This document shows positions 1 to 5,666 of a stretch of DNA of 8,655 bases, piece after piece. Below the pieces are notes generated by a model, which made no database searches, was not told where the DNA came from, and saw nothing but the letters and a program-made list of their open reading frames with translations. The translations under genes and the position numbers were made by a program. The stretch covers positions 1 to 8,655 of the forward strand of contig JBFWTJ010000168.1 in assembly GCA_050247895.1 (NCBI GenBank), read 5' to 3'. Position 1 is the first letter of the stretch. The number at the start of each line of letters is the position of its first letter. Source of the stretch: CAVPEW01 sp050247895. Lineage in GTDB: Bacteria; Actinomycetota; Acidimicrobiia; Acidimicrobiales; VFJN01.

Positions 1-7
1 GATCTAG

Positions 8-175
8 GCCCTGCCCCGAGCACTCGAAGAACTCCGTGCCCTCTGTCCTTCGCTCGTGTTGCGCGAGACCCAGCTCTCGGTCCGCGCCATCAAGATCCAC
101 ACCCGGATCACCAACGACGCAGAGCAATGGTCGGGCCAAGCGACGCAACCCTACGAAGAGGAGAAGATCCCCTGA
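8..175 (+). pseudogene. C-terminal fragment of an unidentified protein
   Basis: An open frame of 55 codons runs from just after an in-frame TAG (5-7) to a TGA at 173-175. Its codons mostly end in G or C, like the clear genes of the window, and the peptide is soluble and charged, ending in an acidic tail (PYEEEKIP). There is no ATG; the only usable start is GTG at 56, without a good ribosome binding site. I do not recognise the family. It is probably the 3' end of a gene whose body lies upstream of the window or was lost. The in-frame TAG at the edge suggests decay or an error at the sequence end. It sits on the same strand as the broken pnkp remnant, so both may belong to one eroded island. 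Confidence 0.3.
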
Positions 176-375
176 CCCACCGGCAACCGGGTCATCGCGA
201 AGGGAACACCAGCGATCACCGATCGCCGACCTGAAGCTGATGACGGGCAGCGATGAGCCCTACGAGATCGTGATCGACCCGGGCTCGGGTGATGTGCCAT
301 TCGTCGGTCGGGCAGATCGACGCCACCGGCCACCGATCCCCTTGGAGCCACGGCAGAGCAAGGAAGGGCCATGGC
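176..375. other. Unassigned junction upstream of the pnkp remnant
   Basis: No intact gene is visible. Frame 3 reads a coding-like stretch (about 205-320, containing SDEPYEIVIDPGSGDVPFV) that I cannot assign. Frame 1 from GTG 289 or ATG 292 reads into the Pnkp ligase but its first 28 or so codons do not look like Pnkp, where the end of the phosphatase domain is expected. This stretch therefore contains the breakpoint where kinase and phosphatase sequence was lost. Confidence 0.35.
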
Positions 376-1703
376 TGGGATCTCGTATCCGCTTCGGCGG
401 CGCGCACCTATTGGGAGCCGACCAAACCCCTCCACCCGCCGACCGAGGTGGAACGACCGGCGGAGCTGCTCGACGCCACCGATGTGCTCGGAAGGCGGAT
501 CGTCGACACTCGTCTCCAGCCGCGCATCACCGTTGGCACCGAGAACGCCGCGGCCGCGTTCGAGGTCATGAGCCGATGGGCCATCGACCCCCGCTGGCTC
601 ATCTACCTGCCACCGACCATGGCCCCAACGGCGACCTCGGCACGCCCCGACCTCCTCGAACACCCGGCGGAGGCGTTCGCCGCCTACCGGCGCGACGGCA
701 TCGCCCAGGTGATCTGCGAGGAGAAGCACATGGGTTCGCGCGCGGTCGTCATCGTGTGCCGGGACACCGAGGTCGCCTCCCGCCGCTTCAAGATCGATGA
801 TCCGGCCGCCGGGACCGTGTACACGCGGACGGGTCGAGCCTTCTTCTCTGACCCGGCCTGGCAGGCCAAGGTCGTCGACCGCGTCCGCGCCGCGGTCACC
901 GCGGCGGGCCTGTGGGACGATCTCGACACCGACTGGATCGCCCTCGACACCGAACTGCTTCCTTGGTCAGCCAAGGCTGAAGAGTTGCTGCGGACCCAGT
1001 ACGCCGCGGTCGGCGCGGCCGGGCGAGCCATGACCGCCGCCGCGGGCGATCTGCTCACCACCGCGATCAACCGAGGCGTCGACGTCGGTGATCTCGCTCA
1101 TCGGACGGGCGAGCGGGCCCTCGCCCTCGATCGGTTCACCTCCGCCTACCGCCGGCACTGCTGGACCGTCGGCGAACCCGACGACCTCCAGGTCGCTCCG
1201 TTCGTCGTTCTCGCATCCGAAGGCGCCCTTCGCGCCGAGCAGGACCACGAGTGGCACCTCTCCATCACCGAGCGGTCTCCGCTGCCGGCGACGGCTTCAT
1301 CCGACCCACCCGGCACCTCGCGGTCGATCTCACTGACCCCGAGAGCGAGGCCGCAGGCGTCGCCTGGTGGGAACAGCTCGTCGAGTCCGGAGGCGAGGGC
1401 ATGGTCGTCAAGCCCCGCGACGCCATCGTCACCGGCAAGCGTGGCCTCATCCAGCCCGGGATCAAGTGCCGCGGGCCCGAGTACCTCCGGATCATCTACG
1501 GCCCCGAGTACCTCGTGGCCGCCAACCTCGAACGCCTTCGGGACCGTGGCCTTGGCAAGAAGCGATCCCTGGCCCAGCGTGAGTTCGCCCTCGGTATCGA
1601 AGCCCTCGAGCGCTTCGTCGCCGGCGAACCGCTCCACCGAGTCCACGAATGCGCCTTCGCCGTCCTGGCCATGGAGAGCGAACCCGTCGACCCCCGCCTC
1701 TGA
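376..1703 (+). pseudogene. pnkp: Polynucleotide kinase-phosphatase (Pnkp), ligase module only, frameshifted
   Basis: Bacterial Pnkp repairs broken RNA: an N-terminal kinase and central phosphatase heal the ends, and a C-terminal nucleotidyltransferase (ligase) joins them, usually with the methyltransferase Hen1 encoded next door. Only the C-terminal third is here. In frame 1 I see the linker (TYWEPTKPL), YLPPT (604-618), EHPAEAF (658-678), the adenylation motif EEKHMGSR (718-741, acceptor Lys at 724-726), TRTGR (823-837) and LDTELLPWSAKAEELL from 943. Near 1274 the homology moves to frame 3, consistent with loss of one base. It continues with PTRH, DLTDP, GGEGMVVKP (1389-1415), RIIYGPEY and the family's typical C-terminal end ESEPVDPRL before TGA at 1701-1703. 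About 440 codons remain against roughly 850 for full Pnkp, and no kinase P-loop or metallophosphoesterase motif is present upstream. No Hen1 gene is in the window. All ligase motifs are present, so decay may be recent, or the frameshift may be a sequencing error in a stand-alone ligase. Confidence 0.85.
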
Positions 1704-1714
1704 CCGGTGTCCGG

Positions 1715-1837
1715 CTACGGCCGCGCGGCGAGGACGTTGGGCACGGCCGGGTCGGCCTCGTGAACAGCGGCCAGCTCAGGGACCATCCATCGCAGGAGCT
1801 CGACCAACTGGTCCCACACGCGCCGGTGGGCGGGCAC
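1715..1837 (-). pseudogene. Possible C-terminal remnant of an unidentified minus-strand gene
   Basis: From GTG at 1837 this minus frame gives 40 residues ending in TAG at 1717-1715. The middle, RVWDQLVELLRWMVPELAAV, has the hydrophobic spacing of an amphipathic helix and looks more like protein than the other five frames do. The frame stays open further upstream through Gly/Phe-rich reading of the hexamer repeat, with no good start. It would converge on the pnkp remnant. I cannot name a family. It could equally be a chance open frame in GC-rich DNA. Confidence 0.25.
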
Positions 1838-1893
1838 GACGGGCCGCGGCGGCGTACCAGCCGGCGCACCGGATCCGCTCGTCTCCTTTGATC

Positions 1894-1911
1894 CGGCCGC
1901 GACAGCGGCCG
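1894..1911. terminator. Perfect 7-bp GC hairpin, possible terminator
   Basis: CGGCCGC and GCGGCCG flank a GACA loop. There is no following T tract, as is common for actinobacterial terminator candidates, and the stem lies about 190 bases beyond the pnkp stop. The structure is certain; the role is not. Confidence 0.3.
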
Positions 1912-1930
1912 CGGCAGCGACCCGGCACTG

Positions 1931-1972
1931 GCCGAAGCCGAGACCGAAGCCGAAGCCGAAGCCGAGGCCGAA
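1931..1972. repeat. Seven tandem copies of a GCCGAA-type hexamer
   Basis: Copies read gccgaa, gccgag, accgaa, gccgaa, gccgaa, gccgag, gccgaa. In plus frame 2 this encodes alternating Ala-Glu (one Thr), and the gaa/gag differences are silent in that frame. That hints at past or present coding use. No start codon is available in that frame after the TGA at 1889-1891. Confidence 0.8.
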
Positions 1973-2054
1973 CGGATCGACGGGCAGCCGCCTCCCCCGG
2001 TGGACACCGCCCGAGCGGGGGAATCGTGACCGGCCGGGCCAGGTTGCTCATCGC

Positions 2055-2900
2055 ATGACGCTCGACATCGGGACGTACGGGGTGTGGCGTGGAGCCGGGC
2101 AGACCGACGCGGCGTTCGCCGCCGAGGTCGAGCGGCTCGGGTATGGCGCGCTGTGGTTGGGTGGGTCGCCCGACGGCCGACTCGGCCTGGTCGACGAGCT
2201 GCTCGCCGCGACAGGCTCGCTGAAGGTGGCGACCGGCATCGTCAACGTCTGGAAGGACCCCGCCGAGGTCGTCGCCGAGTCGTTCGCCCGGATCGAGGCG
2301 GCGTTCCCCGGTCGCTTCCTGCTCGGCATCGGCATCGGCCACCCCGAGGCGATCGGCGGCTACTCCCGTCCGTACGCCACGCTCGTCGGCTACCTCGACG
2401 CGCTGGCCCGGCACGGCGTGCCGTCCGAGCGGATCGTGCTGGCGGCGCTCGGCGACAAGGTGCTGCGACTGGCCGCCGACCGCACCGCCGGGGCGCACCC
2501 CTACCTGGTCACCCCGGCCCACACGGCCCATGCCCGGGAGGTGCTCGGCGAAGGCGTGCTGCTGGCCCCCGAGCACAAGGTCGTGGTCGGCGACGCTCCG
2601 GGGCCGACGGTCGAGAGCCGAGCGCTCGGCCGGCTGCGCGTGGCCAAGCCCTACCTCGAGCTCGTCAACTACCTGGCCAACCTCCGCCGGCTGGGGTGGA
2701 GCGAGGCCGACCTGGCCGACGGCGGCAGCGACGCGCTGATCGACGCGCTCGTCGCCCAGGGTGGTCCCGACGTCGTGGCCGCCGGTGTGCGCGCCCACGT
2801 CGAGGCAGGCGCCGACCACGTCGCCGTCCAGGCCCTCGGCGACGACGCCCTCGGTCAGCTCGCCGCGCTCGCCCCCGCGCTCGGCCTCCCCGTCGGATAG
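2055..2900 (+). CDS. LLM-class F420-dependent oxidoreductase, MSMEG_4141-like
   Basis: A 281-residue luciferase-like TIM-barrel oxidoreductase expected to use reduced deazaflavin F420 as hydride donor in the cytoplasm; its substrate is unknown. The sequence starts with the subfamily's typical GTYGVWR, followed by LGYGALWLGGSP (about 29-40), ATGIVNVWK (59-67), PGRFLLGIGIGHPEA (84-98), RPYATLVGYLDAL (104-116), AGAHPYLVTPAHT (148-160) and a C-terminal AGADHVAVQAL (253-263). Length and motif order fit an intact member of the family described as probable F420-dependent oxidoreductase, MSMEG_4141 type. The start ATG at 2055 is supported by these N-terminal residues, although the upstream ribosome binding site is poor (an AGG about 12 bases upstream). 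The gene stands alone, with unassigned DNA on both sides. An F420 enzyme supports an actinobacterial host. Confidence 0.9.
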   Translation: MTLDIGTYGVWRGAGQTDAAFAAEVERLGYGALWLGGSPDGRLGLVDELLAATGSLKVATGIVNVWKDPAEVVAESFARIEAAFPGRFLLGIGIGHPEAIGGYSRPYATLVGYLDALARHGVPSERIVLAALGDKVLRLAADRTAGAHPYLVTPAHTAHAREVLGEGVLLAPEHKVVVGDAPGPTVESRALGRLRVAKPYLELVNYLANLRRLGWSEADLADGGSDALIDALVAQGGPDVVAAGVRAHVEAGADHVAVQALGDDALGQLAALAPALGLPVG

Positions 2901-2911
2901 CGCCCGGCACC

Positions 2912-2941
2912 CGTCCGGCGGCGGCGCGTCCGGCGGCGGCG
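2912..2941. repeat. Two tandem copies of a 15-bp GC-rich unit
   Basis: CGTCCGGCGGCGGCG occurs twice in immediate succession, 11 bases after the oxidoreductase stop. It is probably slippage in a Gly/Ala-type GC repeat. Further downstream, 2977-2986 is a perfect palindrome CCGGCGCCGG. No gene is convincing between 2901 and 3071. Confidence 0.8.
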
Positions 2942-3071
2942 CGGTCGGCTGTGGTGACGAGCGGTGCCTACGACCACCGGCGCCGGCGGGTGACCCTGCT
3001 TCGACGACGTGGTGGCCCACGCCGGCCAGGGCGGCGTCGCGGCGGGAGACCGGAACCGGCTCTCATATTCC

Positions 3072-3100
3072 TTGACAAGAATGTGATGAGACCGTACGTT
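3072..3100 (+). promoter_or_regulatory. Near-consensus housekeeping promoter of the arsR operon
   Basis: TTGACA (3072-3077) and TACGTT (3095-3100) are separated by exactly 17 bases, matching the SigA-type pattern TTGACA/TAnnnT. Transcription would begin near 3107-3108. An imperfect palindrome, CCGTACGTTCGG (3092-3103, 10 of 12 positions symmetric), covers the -10 element and is a plausible autoregulatory operator for the ArsR protein. The region is visibly less GC-rich than its surroundings. Confidence 0.65.
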
Positions 3101-3107
3101 CGGCGCC

Positions 3108-3149
3108 ATGGTCGACGGCCCTCCGATCACCCGGCCACGTCCGGCGTGA
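3108..3149 (+). CDS. Possible leaderless upstream ORF of 13 codons
   Basis: ATG at 3108 lies 8 bases after the -10 hexamer, so it would be at or next to the first base of the transcript. It encodes MVDGPPITRPRPA and stops at TGA 3147-3149, which overlaps the GTG start chosen for arsR in a GTGA arrangement. The arsR start has no visible Shine-Dalgarno sequence, so translation of this peptide followed by reinitiation could deliver ribosomes to arsR. The peptide is Pro/Arg-rich at its end. No homology is claimed; the case rests on position. Confidence 0.35.
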   Translation: MVDGPPITRPRPA

Positions 3150-3511
3150 GCGCCGTGCCCGCCGTGGTCGACGCGGCGGCGTTCGCCGCGCTGGGCGAGC
3201 CGAACCGCCTGCGGATCGTCGAGCTGCTGCGCGGCGGCCCGCTGACGGTCGGCGAGATCGTCGAGAACCTGGGCCTCCGCCAGCCCCAGGTGTCCAAGCA
3301 CCTCCGGGTCCTCGGCGACTCCCGGATCGTCTCGGTGGAGGCGAGGCACCGGCACCGGAGCTACCGCCTGCGGCCCGAGCAGTTCGTCGCCGTCGCGCAC
3401 TGGGTCGACTCGTTCGAGCAGCTGTGGGTGGCGCGCCTGGACTCGCTCGGCGCGTTCCTCCACACGCTCCACACCGAAAGGCACCACGATGGCCAGCAGA
3501 CCGACCGATGA
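3146..3511 (+). CDS. ArsR-family winged-helix transcriptional regulator
   Basis: A 121-residue DNA-binding repressor. The winged helix spans about residues 10-75: FAALGEPNRLRIVELL, then LTVGEIVENLGL, the recognition segment RQPQVSKHLRVL and the wing around RHRHRSYRL. The C-terminal helix contains WVDSFEQLW. There is no Cys anywhere and the metal-binding ELCVCD motif is absent, so it is not a classical metal sensor; any ligand must be something else. I chose GTG 3146 because the only upstream in-frame ATG (3086) lies between the -35 and -10 elements and would not be in the transcript. GTG 3155 or 3164 are alternatives. The 3' end overlaps the next gene by 23 bases, so the two are co-transcribed. 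ArsR regulators paired with SRPBCC/AHSA1 proteins are a common actinobacterial arrangement, and the palindrome over the -10 suggests autoregulation. Confidence 0.85.
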   Translation: MSAVPAVVDAAAFAALGEPNRLRIVELLRGGPLTVGEIVENLGLRQPQVSKHLRVLGDSRIVSVEARHRHRSYRLRPEQFVAVAHWVDSFEQLWVARLDSLGAFLHTLHTERHHDGQQTDR

Positions 3512-3842
3512 CGCCGCGGTGCGGGACAAGATCGCTGCGCTGCCCGCGTTCAACGACGTCGCAGCTCGCCTCCACGAGCTGATCCTCGAAGCCGCCCCCA
3601 GCCTCCAGCCCCGCCTCTGGTACCAGATGCCCGGCTACGCGACCTCGAAGAGGGATCCCGTGCTGTGCTTCTTCCGGGTCGACGGCGACGAGTACCTGAC
3701 GCTCGGCCTCAGCGAGCACGCCCACCACGAGCCCGATCCGGACGCCGGCCACCAGCTGATGGCCTCGGCCTGGTTCCTCACCGGGCTCGACGAGCCGACC
3801 GAGGCCCGCATCGCGGAGATCGTCCGCCGCGCCGTCGCGTGA
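3489..3842 (+). CDS. DUF1801 (YdhG-like) domain protein
   Basis: A 117-residue cytoplasmic protein of the DUF1801 fold, related to YdhG and to the frataxin-like iron-binding protein described in Bacillus; the function of most members is unknown. Typical features are the N-terminal helix with REKIAALP-like sequence, the LHELILEAAPSLQPRLWYQMPGYA block (about residues 29-52, with the conserved 'W-y-x-M-P-x-y' turn), the beta strand VLCFFRV followed by YLTLGLSEHA, and a C-terminal helix IAEIVRRAV. ATG 3489 is preceded by GAAAGG at a good distance, and it overlaps the end of arsR by 23 bases, indicating coupling. The next gene begins 19 bases downstream. DUF1801 proteins often accompany ArsR and SRPBCC genes, so this is a conserved three-gene set. 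Confidence 0.8.
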   Translation: MASRPTDDAAVRDKIAALPAFNDVAARLHELILEAAPSLQPRLWYQMPGYATSKRDPVLCFFRVDGDEYLTLGLSEHAHHEPDPDAGHQLMASAWFLTGLDEPTEARIAEIVRRAVA

Positions 3843-3861
3843 ACCACGAGGAACCGACGCC

Positions 3862-4353
3862 ATGCCGCTCTTCAGGAAGACCAAGCGACTCGACTTCGAG
3901 CGCTCCTACGACGCACCGCTGGACCGCGTGTGGCAGGCGTGGACCGACCCCGGCCTGCTGCGCCGTTGGTGGGGACCCGAGCACACCACCGTCACCGACT
4001 GCGAGATCGACCTGCGCGTCGGGGGCGACATCCGAGTCGTGATGGAGGCGGGCGAGGGGATGGGCAAGTACCAGGGCACGCGCTGGCCCATGGCCGGCAC
4101 CTTCACCGTGGTCGACCCCGAGGCGCTCCTCGGCTACGACGCCCGATCCTGGACCGAGGGCGAGGAGGCGAACACGACGATCGAGCACGCCAACGAGGTC
4201 ACCTTCGCCCGGGTCGGCGGTGCCACCCGGGTGCGCCTCACCGTCACCATCACCAGGATCGGGCCCAAGGCCAAGATGGCCGCCTTCGGCATGAAGTGGG
4301 GCTACAAGGCCCAGCTCGACTCGCTCGGCGAGCTCCTCGCCACCACCACCTGA
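3862..4353 (+). CDS. SRPBCC / AHSA1-like ligand-binding protein
   Basis: A 163-residue START-like (helix-grip) domain of the Aha1-C/AHSA1 type, a soluble protein that binds hydrophobic ligands; its ligand is unknown. It shows the opening FERSYDAPLDRVWQAWTDP (about residues 10-28), RWWGPEH (33-39), CEIDLRVGG (45-53), the central MAGTFTVVDP strand, and the closing long helix GMKWGYKAQLDSLGELL. GAGGAA ends about 8 bases before ATG 3862. It is the last gene of the ArsR operon. Its stop lies only 14 bases from the stop of the convergent Fic gene; the gap contains a perfect palindrome CGCCGCGGCG (4356-4365) that could serve both as a short terminator. Length fits an intact family member. Confidence 0.85.
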   Translation: MPLFRKTKRLDFERSYDAPLDRVWQAWTDPGLLRRWWGPEHTTVTDCEIDLRVGGDIRVVMEAGEGMGKYQGTRWPMAGTFTVVDPEALLGYDARSWTEGEEANTTIEHANEVTFARVGGATRVRLTVTITRIGPKAKMAAFGMKWGYKAQLDSLGELLATTT

Positions 4354-4367
4354 GCCGCCGCGGCGAG

Positions 4368-4994
4368 CTACGACCGGGCGAAGCGGATCAGCGGGCCGAG
4401 GTCGTGGTCGTCAGCGGCGCGGAGCGCGTCGACGTACCCGGACCGATCGACGCCTCCGGCGACCCGTAGCCCGATGCCCGACCACGTGAAGTCGGGCCGC
4501 TGGAGCGCTCGGGCGAGCAGGGTGGCGACCTGGCGGGACCAGCGCCCGTTGCCGCTGGCGAACGGATGGACGACCACCAGTCGATGGTGCAGCCGCAGGG
4601 CGACCTCGTCGGCCGCCGTTCCGTGGTCGCTGTCGTCAGGGTGCAGGAGTGCACCGACCTGGACCAGGGTGTCGGCGACGGCGTTGCGCACGTCTACGCC
4701 GATCTCCCAGTGGTCCGACCCCGTGAGGTTCCCGAACTGCTTCTGGGTCCGGCGGTAGTCGCCGGCCCAGGTCCACACGTCGCCGTACATCCGGCGGTGC
4801 AGTCGCCTGAGGGCGGCCTCGTCCAGGACGCGCTCGGTCGTCCAGGACCGGTCGTTGACCCACCGGGTCGCCTTGATGATGTTCTCCTGCTCCACGCGGT
4901 CGAGGTCCGATCGGGTGGCGACCCACGTCGGCTTGAGCCCGTCGAGGTCGGCGTCGGCGAGCGGTGTCGCGCCGCCCGGCTCAGCGTCATCCAC
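4368..4994 (-). CDS. Mobile mystery protein B, Fic-fold protein
   Basis: A 208-residue Fic protein. Fic enzymes transfer AMP or other phosphate-containing groups to target proteins. The N-terminal block (EPGGATPLADADLDGL, then RVEQENIIKATRWV) and length match the family called mobile mystery protein B, always found downstream of protein A, as here. Further landmarks are RMYGDVWTWAGDYR (about 69-82) and the active-site motif HPFASGNGRWSR (143-154). The acidic residue that binds magnesium in canonical HPFx(D/E)GNGR is Ser here. Related family members, as I recall, have Asn, so this looks like a family trait and not random damage. No clear (S/T)xxxE(G/N) inhibitory helix is visible. I chose GTG 4994, which overlaps the end of gene A by 8 bases and keeps the family's N-terminus; a longer form from 5057 would add unsupported residues. 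Probably a toxin-like partner in a mobile two-gene cassette. Confidence 0.88.
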   Translation of the reverse strand: MDDAEPGGATPLADADLDGLKPTWVATRSDLDRVEQENIIKATRWVNDRSWTTERVLDEAALRRLHRRMYGDVWTWAGDYRRTQKQFGNLTGSDHWEIGVDVRNAVADTLVQVGALLHPDDSDHGTAADEVALRLHHRLVVVHPFASGNGRWSRQVATLLARALQRPDFTWSGIGLRVAGGVDRSGYVDALRAADDHDLGPLIRFARS

Positions 4995-5433
4995 GTTTCC
5001 GATCCCAGAGCCGCCGAGACCCGAGCAGCGACGTCGCGTACTCCTCGACCGTCGCAAGATCGATGCCGACGCGTTGGTCCTCGAGCGCCATCGTCACGTC
5101 GACCGCACCGAGCTCGTGTGCTGCCACGGAGCGGGCGCGCTGGTGGAGGGTGGCGGTCAGGGACTCCTTCGGCACGAGGGCGTACACGAGGGTGCAACCG
5201 AGTGCGTCGGCGGCCTTGGCGAGGGAGTTGAGCCGGATGGTCCCGGCGGCCTCGGAGGCCTCAAGCTTCGATGCGGCCGACTGGGTGATCTCGAGACGAT
5301 CGGCGAGCTGCTCGGTCGTCATGCCGAGCGCGTCGCGGATGGCGCGCACCCAGCCCCGGGGCGGACGCGCCAGGTCGAGCCGGCGGACGGCTGCGAGGCG
5401 CTGGTCGAGATGAGTGGCCACTGCTGTCGACAC
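4987..5433 (-). CDS. Mobile mystery protein A, helix-turn-helix partner
   Basis: A 148-residue XRE-type DNA-binding protein, the upstream member of the mobile mystery A/B pair reported on plasmids and other mobile or accessory regions. The N-terminus LDQRLAAVRRLDLARPPRGWVRAIRDALGMT is typical of the family. The helix-turn-helix spans about residues 38-58 (MTTEQLADRLEITQSAASKLE), followed by RLNSLAKAADALGCTLVYALVP, the usual C-terminal part of the domain. The start is GTG 5433, with GGGAGA about 8 bases upstream. It probably binds its own AT-rich promoter region and restrains or partners the Fic protein; this is inference from gene order and fold, as no member's mechanism is known to me. Genes A and B overlap, so they are co-translated. 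Confidence 0.88.
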   Translation of the reverse strand: MSTAVATHLDQRLAAVRRLDLARPPRGWVRAIRDALGMTTEQLADRLEITQSAASKLEASEAAGTIRLNSLAKAADALGCTLVYALVPKESLTATLHQRARSVAAHELGAVDVTMALEDQRVGIDLATVEEYATSLLGSRRLWDRKRG

Positions 5434-5520
5434 GTGGTTCTCCCGTAGTCAGAACGACTGGGGAAGGCTATCGTCAAGTAGTTCTAGATACTTAGTGACA
5501 TAGTTAGAAGTCGTTACATC
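5434..5520 (-). promoter_or_regulatory. AT-rich control region of the mobile mystery A/B cassette
   Basis: This is the least GC-rich stretch of the window. On the plus strand it holds AAGTA (5476-5480) and TACTT (5489-5493) around an 8-base spacer containing TCTAGA, with outer GTCA (5473-5476) and TGAC (5496-5499). It also has AGTC/GACT (5447-5450, 5456-5459), and AACGACT (5453-5459) paired with AGTCGTT (5509-5515). These are candidate operators for the HTH protein. A -35-like TTGACG reads toward gene A (5477-5472), but no convincing -10 follows at 16-18 bases. Confidence 0.5.
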
Positions 5521-5666
5521 TACTTCAGAAGGGTGGTGCCCGCCGGGGCGCTCGGCCGGCCGGCGATGCCGCGAAATGCCTGCCGGCAGAGGATCCGCAT
5601 GTGCTCAGATGCGGCGCTGATCACCCGACGGGCCTTCACGGACCCGGTGTCCGAGGAGGCCGAGCG

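Larger units (their letters stand above)
1704..2054. other. Region without a convincing gene, between pnkp remnant and F420 oxidoreductase
   Basis: The 351 bp hold a GC hairpin (1894-1911), a hexamer repeat (1931-1972), a possible minus-strand gene remnant (1715-1837) and a short plus-strand frame (1892-2029) that reads the repeat as alternating Ala-Glu and ends DGQPPPPVDTARAGES before TGA. None has a clear start with a ribosome binding site. I see no obvious promoter for the gene at 2055. Confidence 0.5.

Noticed and set aside
36..800. 254-codon plus-strand frame at the window start
   Set aside because: The product is Arg/Pro/His-rich and overlaps the conserved frame-1 Pnkp ligase; only its middle (about 205-320) looks at all coding and is noted as unassigned.
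1276..2058. Long frame-1 extension of the pnkp reading frame past the frameshift
   Set aside because: After 1276 the product becomes Ser/Pro/Arg-rich with no family features, while frame 3 carries the true Pnkp C-terminus up to 1703. It is an antisense-like artefact of high GC.
2912..2941. Tandem 15-bp repeat as a possible regulatory or att site
   Set aside because: It is a simple GC-rich slippage repeat with no partner copy elsewhere in the window.
1776..3020. 414-codon open frame on the minus strand
   Set aside because: It is the antisense shadow of the F420 oxidoreductase, rich in Gly, Asp and Val with no domain.
5520..5639. 39-codon minus-strand frame upstream of mobile mystery A (contains HMRILCRQAFRGIAGR)
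   Set aside because: Protein-like, but without a ribosome binding site, known family or conserved context. It could be a remnant; the evidence is too thin to list as a gene.
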